Assembly (NCBI GenBank): GCA_029783825.1
Contig: JAREIK010002645.1
Location: forward strand, 1-64,000
DNA from: Sapria himalayana
Lineage: Eukaryota > Streptophyta > Magnoliopsida > Malpighiales > Rafflesiaceae
Direction of reading: 5' to 3'
DNA: 64,000 bases
The notes under the pieces were generated by a model. It saw nothing but the letters and a program-made list of their open reading frames with translations, was not told the DNA's origin and made no database searches. Made by a program: the position numbers and the translations under genes. This document shows positions 39,001-50,700 of this stretch, in pieces; positions within the stretch are counted from its first letter, which is position 1; every line of letters begins with the position of its first letter.

Positions 39001-41657
39001 GCAAAATAAATAAATATAAATTTAAAATATCTTTAATATAATCTTAGAGAAATTAAAATTTTATTAGATATTCCTTTTGTAAAATGAACACTTATTATAG
39101 TACTACAATGCATATACTTAAATAATTAATGTAAATATCTACCAAATTAACTATCAAAAAACTCAGTTAATTTTTTATAAATTGATAAATTTTACGAATA
39201 AACATTTTTTTTTTTACATTTTTTATCCAATATCTATGTAAGAAAATAACTTCGATAATAGCCTTAACTTAAAACCAACTTCTCTCTAATAAACAACATC
39301 ATTCCATGTGATAGAAAAAAATACATAAAAATAATATCAAAAATAATATTTCTTAGTGCCAAAATAATTGGGCCCGATATTGTATCTTGGTCACTATATG
39401 TTTAATTCAATGGATATAGACATATAGTTGAGAATATGAAAGTTGACCAAAAAGAAAACAGATAAGCAATATTTTAATCCAGAAATGAGGAGTTGACTAA
39501 GCAAAATACCTTAACCTCAGCATCTGTGTATGGCGTACTCCTGCACCTACAACAAAATTGTCCAAATTTACATTTCAATGGTAGCTGGAGGACTCAATCA
39601 AATTTGGGTATCAAAAACCAAAAAAAAATACCTCTCTAGTCCAAGAACTGAATAATGATGTGATAAATAATTTCTGATGCCGTCCCCTGAAGTTTGCTTG
39701 GAGCTCGTTCTTTGATCTTTAAAAGAAGTATCTGTCTTCCAATACCATTCATCTTGCTGGGAATGATTATATGTGTCTTCCCAATTTTCCCTCCAGCTCT
39801 CATAACTTCTTTTATATTTATGCCCCTTCCGGTTAAACACACTTTGCATTTGCCTTATACGGTCCTACAAGTTAATTTTTATCATTAGGCAAGGGGATAT
39901 ATGTGGTATATTTAAAATCAAATTTCACAAACAATTTTTTGGTACCCAGGCAAGAACCAAATTATGCATTTAAAACTTATTTAACCTAAAACAAAATTAT
40001 CAGCAATGCATCACCAATAAATCATAATGAAAAGAATCACTTTAAATAAAATGGAAGAGACAACATACTCAATTAAGAGATCATTGGTTTTGTCCAAACA
40101 AGTTTAGCAGTAACAGACAACAATCAATCATGATTTCTGGTGCCAGAAGGTGAGCCTAGAGCCATCCTGCACTTTTTTACAAAAACACTTTGATGTTCTC
40201 CCATATTACCAGGTTAGAGATGCTTGGAAGGATCAGCCTGACCACCGTATTTTGGCCCAGCTGTTGCTGAAGCAACAGCCATCTGGCTGTTGAGTTAGCC
40301 CCCAGCAACTACCCATGTAGCAGCTAAGAGCTGCCCCCAACCCCAAGCCCTAAATTTTTTGATTTTTCTAACAATGTGTAATTACACAAATACTAACACA
40401 TTAGATCTCATAAAAATTCTAAAATTAAATACATTCGATCGAGAATAATATTAGTATAATTAATTACTTGAGAAATCTTTGTGTAATATACAAATATAAA
40501 AATTCATGTCTTTGTATGATAATAAGTATTTCCATTCTAGAATGGTAGGTCTAGAATTCGAGGCTCATCAAACATAATATTTCTGATTTTTGAGAATAAG
40601 ACTGTCAAGATATTAATTACTCTTAAATCTCGCATGGAAGCATGAAAGTCTAATACACTAAGTAAAACAATTAATGTTTTAAAAAAAATCATTTGAATGA
40701 GACAAGTAAAGCCTTACCCAGTCCCCACTTACTCACAAAGACAAGGTAGACAAACTAAGCTAACCAACATATTGAGGCGTGTTATGTGAGTGTGTGTTTG
40801 TGTGAGTGTGTGTGTGTGTATTTTTGTTCTTATGGAACACTAATTTTTGATTGAGCTTGTGCACCCTAATATTATCACCAAGGAAATAAATAAGTGAAAT
40901 TTTTCAATACCTATACATGTGCCTCTTATTTTGAATGGGGAGACAAAATGATATGAAATATTAAGACATTCATCAACTAAACTTTCAAAAAACATTTTGA
41001 TTAATAATTTAAAATTTACATCGTGTTAGCAACACAACAAGATGTCAACAATTGGAATTTTGATTTTTCATGCCAAAAGTATACAATTTGAAAGAGTGCA
41101 TTGAGAATATCCATGTGTATAAAGTATTTTGAAGGTCATACTTAATACACAACACTTCCTCTTAGCATAGAATCTATGAGAGGCAAACATCTCGATAATC
41201 TAATATTCAAGAATCAAAGAAGTTACGTTTGATGAATCTCAAAATTAAGACCTACCACCGTTAGAAAAAGATATTTACCATCACACAAAGAATGATCTTT
41301 AATACATGCATATAACATGCTTCATAGGTGATCAACAATTCTATTGTTATTCTTGCACAAATACTTTTAACATCAAAATTTTTATAAAATTTAATATTTT
41401 AATACATCGAGTATTTTATAATAATAAATTTCAAATAGATTATTTATTTTATTTTACATTGTAACATTTATATAATTTTTAACATGCATGCTAACTAATC
41501 ATTCAAATAAAATATTATTATTCAGAAACATTCTAAATTGAGTTTTAGCTACTTTTCAATTTTATAAAAAATTGATAAATATTATCTCTAAATCATTCAT
41601 ATCACAGATTCATTATATATTATATTGCCGATGCTAAAAAAGAAAAAAAAATAATTT

Positions 41658-41726
<69 letters not shown>

Positions 41727-44700
41727 TTATAAATATTTTTTGGAATTAACTATGATTTTTTTACAAATATTAATTAGGAGAAAAACTAAGTGAAAATTAA
41801 TACAAATAAAATAAGATATCCTAACTAACTACATTCTCACATACTAATCAAAATGATATCTATAATTTATTTATATTATATGATAAAATAACCAAAAAAT
41901 AAATGCACAAGCAAAAATAACTTATTAAATAATTTAGAAATCTCAACAAATATTTAAAACATTCAAAACAACTAAAACAAATTACAAAAAAAACAACATA
42001 TATAAAAAGATATATTATATAAATAAAATTGTATTAACTTTGAGGATGAAAATTTGGTAAATAAATTAGCGGGCACATGATTTTTACTAGTGTGTAATAA
42101 TATCATCTGCAGAGATATCAATATAAAAAAGTTTGATACAATATTTTATTTTTTAATTCATAATCAATAAAATGATTCAAATAAAGCAAAATAAATTAAG
42201 ACTAATAATACTTGTAAAATAAAGAAAATATAAAGTGTGCATGTTGATCACTAGATACAAATAGATTTACAAAGTTATCATTCTATTTAATACAGTCATT
42301 CATCTGAAACCAATGATTAACACCTCACTTGATCTCAAATAGATATTTTCATATAGGAATGCCTTTCTGGCACCATAGAGAGTCATGTTTCATTTTATCA
42401 CAACCATAAAAATCACATCCATTTGCACATGTCAAGTGTTTTATCTGTCACCACCCCCACTTCAATAGGTAACTCTCATACTAAAGATAAAATCTTTAAA
42501 AAAACTTTTTATTTACCGCTAACAATCAATTGATGGTCAGTTATATAAGACTTGCATAATATAGTGATTTATAAAAATATTAATATTTTTGACTTTGTAA
42601 GTATAATACTTATGATGATTAAACATATCTCAAATTTGAGTTAATATTATGTTTATCTCATGCATCACAGTCAAAAAGATTATCACTTCTTTCCTATCAT
42701 ATGAGTGAGTATGTTTCGAGGTTTACTTATAACCATCTACCTCACCAATCACGCACAAACACACTAACATCCAAAACTCTAATCTCAATTTTATTTAATT
42801 ATTAAATCATTTAAAATCAAATAATATAACAACAAAACATCACATTAAAATATCATAAAAATATTCATAATAATAAACATATTTTACCATACATATATTC
42901 TGCTTTAAAAAAATAATATTTTTTTTCAAAAAAATATTATTTTAATCATTATGAGTATGATTAATCAAAATGCCCAATACATGGTTGGCAGAAGGTGTAC
43001 GCATGAAAATTCCAAGCACTGATCATTATACTAAAAAATGCTATGCATTAGATCCTAAGTATATCCAATTTGAGTTTTATGTCTTTAAGACTAGATTTAA
43101 TTCAACTTTTATGTTAACCCCTTTCATATACCATAACGAGTTAAGGAAAAAAGAATGATCAACTTGATCACCACGATAAATCTTTCAATTAAATTTTTAA
43201 AGGATCCAAGAATAATTAGTATCATGCATACTTATTTTTAACCCGTTGATTATAGGACTCCTAGGTTTACATGTAAAAATAATATACTAAAATATTATAA
43301 GTTTAAAAAATAAATAACTAATAAATTAGGGAATATAATGACATGGTGTCCATGACATTTGATATCTAGAATAATCATGACGATGTATTTTTTGTATGTC
43401 TCACCGCCCACTATATAAATTCTAAATGAATACTAAATAAAAAAATATTAAAATTTTCAAAAATTTTTCATCATCATAATGACTCAATCATATCTAAATG
43501 CATGATAAGAATCTTTAGAGAATATAATATTCAAAATAAAATATATAACATTACATTTAATAATGTATCTAACATTGAAATAGTCATTATATTTATTATG
43601 ACCATTAGAGATAAACTATTAGAAGAATTTTTTACATTAGATATATGTGTCACATCATTAATCTTTTAGTATAAGCAAAGAAAAAATTTATATCCCTATC
43701 TTTAGAAAAAAATACATAACTCACTATATATCTTTAAATACCTAACAGACAATAAAAATTTTGTAATCTCTATTTGTCTGCAGACCTAAAGAACAATAAA
43801 TTCTAAGTGAATAAAATACCATTAGATTTATACAAAAATAATATTAGAGTCATGTGTTAAGTATGAACACGTAATATTCAAATATATTAATAATAAGCGT
43901 GACAAACTTATTATTAATAATAGAGACTATAATATAAGTATTTTATTTAAAAAATTCATAATATATTTTTATGACATGACGAACATGTGTTCGCTAATTT
44001 ATTCTCACCACTTAGATTACACTCAGGTGAATATGCAATATTAGTGACATAATTAAGAAATTTAAAAACAACATGACATTAAAAGACATGACTATTAAAA
44101 TAAAAATCAAATACTCAAAGTACTGATTCACCATTTTATTTTTTTATTATCTAGCTATCTACAAAAATCCTAGAATTAAAGTGAAAGAGAATATTTTAAC
44201 ATACATATCCTCGTACATGAACCATAAACAATAACCTAAATGATTTATTAATAATAATTTGATTGAGTTATTTACATATTATGATACTAAATATGATAGT
44301 TGTTATAGTCAAGCTTCGAGTACAAATAATGACACCATATTTGGAGATTATGTCTTCTTCATTCAATTAGCAATGAAGAAATGACAAGGTAGATAATCAA
44401 ATAGAAACAAACTAGAGGTGTCAACCGGGCTGGCCCGGCACAAGACACGGCACGGTTAGGCCGTGCCTGTGCCGGCCCGGCACTAAAAAATTCCCGTGCC
44501 CAAGTTAGGCACGAGCCGTGTCTTGTCGTGCCTGACCCGTGCCGTGTCGTGCCTGACCCAGCACGGTTTGGCCCATGGCACGGTACACCGGCACGGGTTC
44601 ATCCCGTGTGGTGTCCCATGTCTGGTGTCCCCCTTGCATCGGCCCTCCCGCAAAAAAGACCGGGGGTCGGGTCTGATTGGACCCGACCGACGGTACCCCA

Positions 44701-47700
44701 AACTGACCCAATCCCCCCCCCAACGGAAAAAAAAAATTAAAAAAAATTAAAATTTCAACAATTGGATCTTGCCTCCGACGGCTAGGGGACAGAATCCAAT
44801 GGCCCTCATGATTCTGCGCCCTAAAAAATTAAAAAAAATTACTTTTTTAAAAAAAATATATTTTCTTTAATCTATAAATTTCACCATTCCTCTCTATAAC
44901 ATTTATATTTTTCATAAACATTTTCTCTCAAATTTTTCATTTTTTTCTCTCAAATCTCTCATTTTCTCTCTCAAAAATCTTGCTTCTCTCTCGGTACTCA
45001 GGATTTCGGCATTCGACTTGGATTTTCGAGAATCTAAGCTCAACTTAAGTTTTGAATTTGACTGTGATACACCGTGTACGTGACCGACCTCACTTCTTTT
45101 ACCGGGTAATTTATTTTAAGTTTTTTTTACTTTCTTTCTTTCTCTCTCTAGTTTCTCTCTCTAGACCAAAAATAGAAAATATTAAAATCAATCTTCTAGT
45201 TCTAAATAATTATTCTGAATAACAAAAATCTTAAAAAATGACAAATACTAATAAAACATATTTAAATTTAGAAATTAAAAATATTACACAAAGGTCTGAG
45301 GCTGCTGAAACTTTGGTTTCTCCAGGCGTCTCAACTCAAACTTCTAAAAAATAAAAAAATAGGACTTCTGTAGTTTAGACTCATTTTAATATAATAAAAC
45401 AAAAAAATATTAGGGGTGAGGAAGAAGAAATGATACAGTGCAAATATTGTATGAGACTTTTAACATGTAAGAGTTCGTTTGGAACTAAGCACCTTAAAAG
45501 GCATGTCAAATTATGCACCAAAAAATATGATCCATTAGATCTTAGGCAAACCCAACTTGACACTGTATTTTTTGAGACTAGATCGAGTTCAATCTCAAAG
45601 TTTACTCCCTTCATATACTCCAGCAAGTTGAGTAGAGATGGCATGACCAGACTTATCACATTGATGGATCTTCCGATCAAATTTTCGAAAGATCCAAGGA
45701 TAGTGCGCATCATGCAGACATATTTCAACCTGCTTATCGTATGATTCCTAGGTCCACATCTAGAAATGACATACTAAAGATATATAAGTTAGAAAAATAA
45801 AAAATAATTAATGAATTTATGACATATAGTGGGGTGGTATCCATGACGTCCGATATCTGGACAAGTCACGATAATTCATCTTATGCATGTCTCACCAGCC
45901 ACTATGTAGATTCTAACTGGATAATGAATAAAAAAATTTTAAGATTCTCTGAGGTTCTTCATCCTCATGATGACCCGACCATTTTTGAATGTATGATAAA
46001 AATCTTTAGGGAATATAAAATTCAAAATAAAATTGTCACATTCGATAACTCATCTAATAGTGAAGTAGCGATTAACATGTTTATTAGAAATATTAGAGAC
46101 GTACCATTAGGAGAAATCTTTCATGTCAGATACATGTGTCACGTGATTAACCTGATTATTCAAGCGAGTATGAAGGTGTGTTCCCCCGCATTGGATAATA
46201 TACGTAATGCACAAAAATATATTCGCACTTCTCGCAGACAACAAGAGTTGGTAGTCTCTGTTTGTCTGCGAATCTTAAGAAAAAAAAATTCCAATCGGAT
46301 GTGAGACATCGTTGGAATTATACGTACCTGATGTTGGAATCATGTGTTGGATACGAACACGTGATATCTGACTACGTCAATAGTAAAAATGACGAACATA
46401 TTATTGACGATACTGATTGGGTTTCAGGAATTTCATAAATGAAATTCCTGAAGATTTTATATGACACGACGAACATGTGTTTGTCTGTTTATACGCCCAC
46501 GACTTACATTGCACTTCAGTGCATATATAATATTAGTAACATGTTTAGGAAGTATTGAGCTGAAACGACACTTAGCCATATGGTTGTAGAGATGGAAACC
46601 AAATACTTGAAGTACTGGTCCACTATTTCATCTCTTTATTGTCTCGCTGCATGCATGGACCCTAGGGTTAAGGTGAAAGGGATAAAAAACACTCTGAATT
46701 ACATTTCCTCGTGCATGAACCTGGAAGAACCACCTGAAGAATTCATTCACAAGAAGTTGATTGACATGTTCACATACTACGATACTAAGTATGGTGGTGG
46801 TGGTGAGACTGTAATTACAGACATTGATACCTTGTTCGAATATGATGATTTTTCCATTCAGCTAGCGAGGGAAAAACTTAAGGATGGACCATCACATAGG
46901 AACGAGCTTTCTCGGTACTTATATACCGATTAATGCTCAATCCTATCACATTCTGATACTAAGAATCTTGACATATTACAGTGGTGAAAATCATGAGACC
47001 ATCTTTCCCGTGCTATCTATGATGACATGGGATCTACTGACTCCTCCGGTGTCGAGCATAGCATCGGAATCTGCTTTTTCTGTTGCAGTAAACGTGATTT
47101 CAGATAGGAGATCGAGATTACGTCCAGATATTATTAAAACCTTGGCTTGTTTGAAGGATTGGGAGGATTCAAGGTTTAGCATCCATGATCGTGCTAGAAC
47201 TAGGACTGGGACTGGGACTGCAGCCGCATCCACTGCGATAGCGGAGGAGTTGATTACTGATGATAATGATTCATATGATACTGATCTTAATGTTGCGACT
47301 GATGATGCTCATAAAATGCCGATTGATGATTGATGATGATCTACTATTTTTTGATTTTGATGTTTTGTTTTTTATTGATTGTATGCTTTATTTATACGTT
47401 ACATTGAAACTGTAATTTATTTGGTTCGGACATTCGGTATCGAATGGCTGAATGATTATTTTTCATTTGGTTTGCTTATGTTTTTTTTAATTTTTAATTT
47501 TTTTAACATAATTTATTTATTTTTTTGTTTTAATTTGTCATTTAAAAATTTATAACTATATTATATGATTCTAATAAATTTTAAACTAATTTTATATTAC
47601 ATTATTAAAAAAAATAACTTTGTAATTTTAATAAATTTTAATATTTTTAATATTATAAATATATAATATTATACAGTATCTATAATTTTATATATAATTT

Positions 47701-50700
47701 AATAATTTATATAAATAAAATAAAAAGTAAAACAAAAACAAAAAAAAAATTACTGGCCTGTACGGCTTGGCCTGGCCTGGCCCGGCCTGGCCCGGCTTTT
47801 TTAAATCGTGCCTGGCCCAGCACGAAAGCATGCCCGTGCTCAAAAAAAATAGGCCGGACAGGCCCTACCCATCCCATTTGATACCTCTAAAACAAACTAT
47901 CTCAATACTTTGATATCAATTATTATTTAATCATATCACATAATAATAATAATAACCTTAATATTTTATAATAATAAAAATCATGAGTCAGCTTATTCTG
48001 TATTATTTAAGATAGTATGAGATCTACTGACTCCTATATTGAGCATAACATCAAGGTCTACTTTTTCTGTTGAAGTCAATATAATTTTGAATTGAAAATC
48101 AAGACTGTGATCAAATATTGTTGAGACACTAACATACTTAAAAGATTGAAAGAATTCAAAATTAAGCATATAAGATCGTACTAAAATAAGAACAGGAGAA
48201 TTACTAGTAGATGATGAATCATAAAACTTTGAGAAGATTAAACCCACCAAAAATGATACCATCAGATACTTACACAATGATAATTAATTACATACTTATA
48301 CCGATGGGCATTGGATTAAGCTTGCATGATTATGATTGATAATTTTTATTTTATATTATTGTTATGACATTTTATTTTTATTTTTTTGGATTAGATAATA
48401 ATTAATAGATATATTTTTTTTGATATTTTTGATTTTTAAACTTTGTAAATTTGTATTAATAAATTTTTTTTTATGATTTACATAAAATAAATAGATAATA
48501 TAATATCACAGATCATAATGGGTAACTTAAAGCTTAAAAATTGAAAAAAAAATTAAAATCATTAATCTGTATTGCACAACCAATACGGGTGAAAAAGTGA
48601 ATCAAGATGGTCTCAAACTCTTGATGACCAAGACTATTGACCGGTCAACCTAGGTCCTAGTCCTACACTCCTACTTCCTATTCCTAGTCAGCTAGTCCCA
48701 GGCTCCTAGCTAGGCTGGCATATATGGGCCCAAATCAGCCCAATCCAACATGGCCCGGTATAGCCCAGCTAGCCTGGCCGGGCCTTACTCAGCCTAAATC
48801 TGGCCGGATGGGCCATGTCTTGCCGGGTCGGGCCGACCATTATCAAGTTGTGTCATGCTGACTAGAAAACCAAGTGGTGCAAATATTATATGACCCGTTT
48901 AACATCTCTAATTATTATTTTATCATATCATATAATAATAATAATAATTTAAATATATTAAATTAGTAAAAATTATATAAATCTACATATTTCATGTTAT
49001 CTAAGATGACTCATAAATTATTGATATCTTTTATATCTAGCATAGTATCAAAGTCTATTTTTTTATAGTTATAAATATTATTTTATGTAAGTATACTTTT
49101 GAGTTTTGTTGATGTATCGATACTCTTATTTACCTTTATAATTTTTATTTTAATATTATTTTTCATATGATATCACAATGCTCAATTTTAAAGTGAAATA
49201 TATTTTTTTATTGAGTTATGAATTTTATTCATTTTATTTTACATTGCATTTTATTTTTATTTTTTACATTTATATTTTTAAAAATTAAAATTTTACTTAC
49301 AATTTGAACTTAAAAATAAAATCTTAAAAATCAAAACATATACCACAATGTCATGAAGACCATCACTGACTTCATAGTGCAAGTTTGGTGCCCATGGCCG
49401 ACTACAACTATACAACAATGGCAGTCTAACAGTGTGGCACTTGGCATTGGCAGTGCTGCCAACCACTGGTAGTGCCACCAGCAATTGGCAGTGCCGCCAG
49501 CAACTGGCAGTGCCACCAGCCACTGCCACTATGCCTTAGTCCACAGTGCCACATTGCCACTGCCAGTGCAGCAATGACATTATCCACTAGAGTGGCAAGT
49601 GGCTTGTCTAGCAATGGCAGAGTCGAGCCACTGCTAGCCATGCTCGACACGCCCAAATCCAACCTGGCATGCCTAACTTAAAAAGGCAACCATCATGCCA
49701 TGTCGGGCTGACATTCAATGTGGCTGTGCCGACACGAAATGTCCACGGCACCCAACTCATGTCATAGCCGGCATGGCATGTTGGCCCAACTGAGACACTA
49801 AAAACTAGACCATACATAATTTTAGAATACAGAAAATATGCATGATAGAGTATTTCAAACTTACCCATAGATATCAACTTACTCATATCATGAAACAAGA
49901 TAATTAAAAAAAAATAAGTAATTCCAAAAATTATTAGAATATAAACTAAATAATCATCCTCCAAAATACAAAATATTAGAGTATGTAAATTATTTTTTGA
50001 GTTGGTTGAAAAAAATTCTTTAAAGGGATGCTTAATGGTTGTTAGTCATGAAAGGCCCCCCAACCCAAAAATATTGACATAACATTTTTCGATGTAAGTT
50101 TTACAAAAAGTTTAGTCAATAATAATGTTTTAAATAATATGCATGAATATAATACAAATATTTTTATCTTTGTATTCTTTGTTCACTAATATAAGTTTAA
50201 TCTCCAATGTTATTTTTAATCATACAAATTTATCTCACATGAATATTCTCCAAGTTGGTGGCACTGAAACTTCCTCTATCATTTATTCAACAAAAAAAAA
50301 CATTCATTCTTAAAAGTTAAAGTGTATGATAGCAGTGTTCTAATCCTTTTCATTGATGCATATTTTCTAGTGGCATCCATATTTAATAAGACTCAACTTA
50401 TAATTTAAGCTCTTTAATTTCTAACAAGAACCATATGAAATTTTAAATTGTTCCTTATTTCCCAACTAGCTGCTCCAGAATAGGAAGGAAAATGAAAAAA
50501 CAGCCAAAGAATTACGAATCACATCTCAAGCCCATAAAGGCTTTCTTGTCTATCATAATCAAAATGTGCATTCAGAATGTGTAAATCAGGAGAAACAACT
50601 CACAATTCTCTCTTTTTCTTCATCATATTCCTGTTGTTTTCTTTGGCCGTACCTTTTCCATGCTTCCTCACGAAAAGAATTGCAAGCTCCTCTTTTGGAT

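Larger units (their letters stand above)
31950..39509 (-). other. Intron 6 of the J-protein gene (7.6 kb)
   Basis: Between exon 39510-39546 and exon 31892-31949 lie an RTE-type LINE relic, an antisense Copia relic and two related GC-richer patches (32660-32930 and 34925-35060). T runs occur near 32075 and 32745. The acceptor is CATCTTGGCAG before ATTGCATTC. Confidence 0.75.
39865..50603 (-). other. Intron 4 of the J-protein gene (10.7 kb)
   Basis: The donor ATT/GTGAGT at 50603 and the acceptor AACTTGTAG before GACCGTATAAGG at 39864 join codons in phase 0. It holds the nested hAT cluster (42960-49800), (TA)n then (TTTA)n at 41661-41728, a GC-rich patch with a CTGTTGCTGAAGCAACAG palindrome at about 40260-40280, and two diverged copies of the 142-bp repeat (40545, 41165). 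Confidence 0.75.

Noticed and set aside
42455..42480. TGTCACCACCCCCAC as the start of a Gypsy-type solo LTR
   Set aside because: Resembles LTR starts of some plant Gypsy elements, but no end, duplication or partner was found.
44483..44750. Four overlapping GC-rich open frames
   Set aside because: They lie in the subterminal zone of the hAT element, whose GGCACG repeats give open frames on both strands.
49293..49964. Several open frames on both strands
   Set aside because: They arise from the minisatellite and hAT subterminal sequence, with no recognisable domain.
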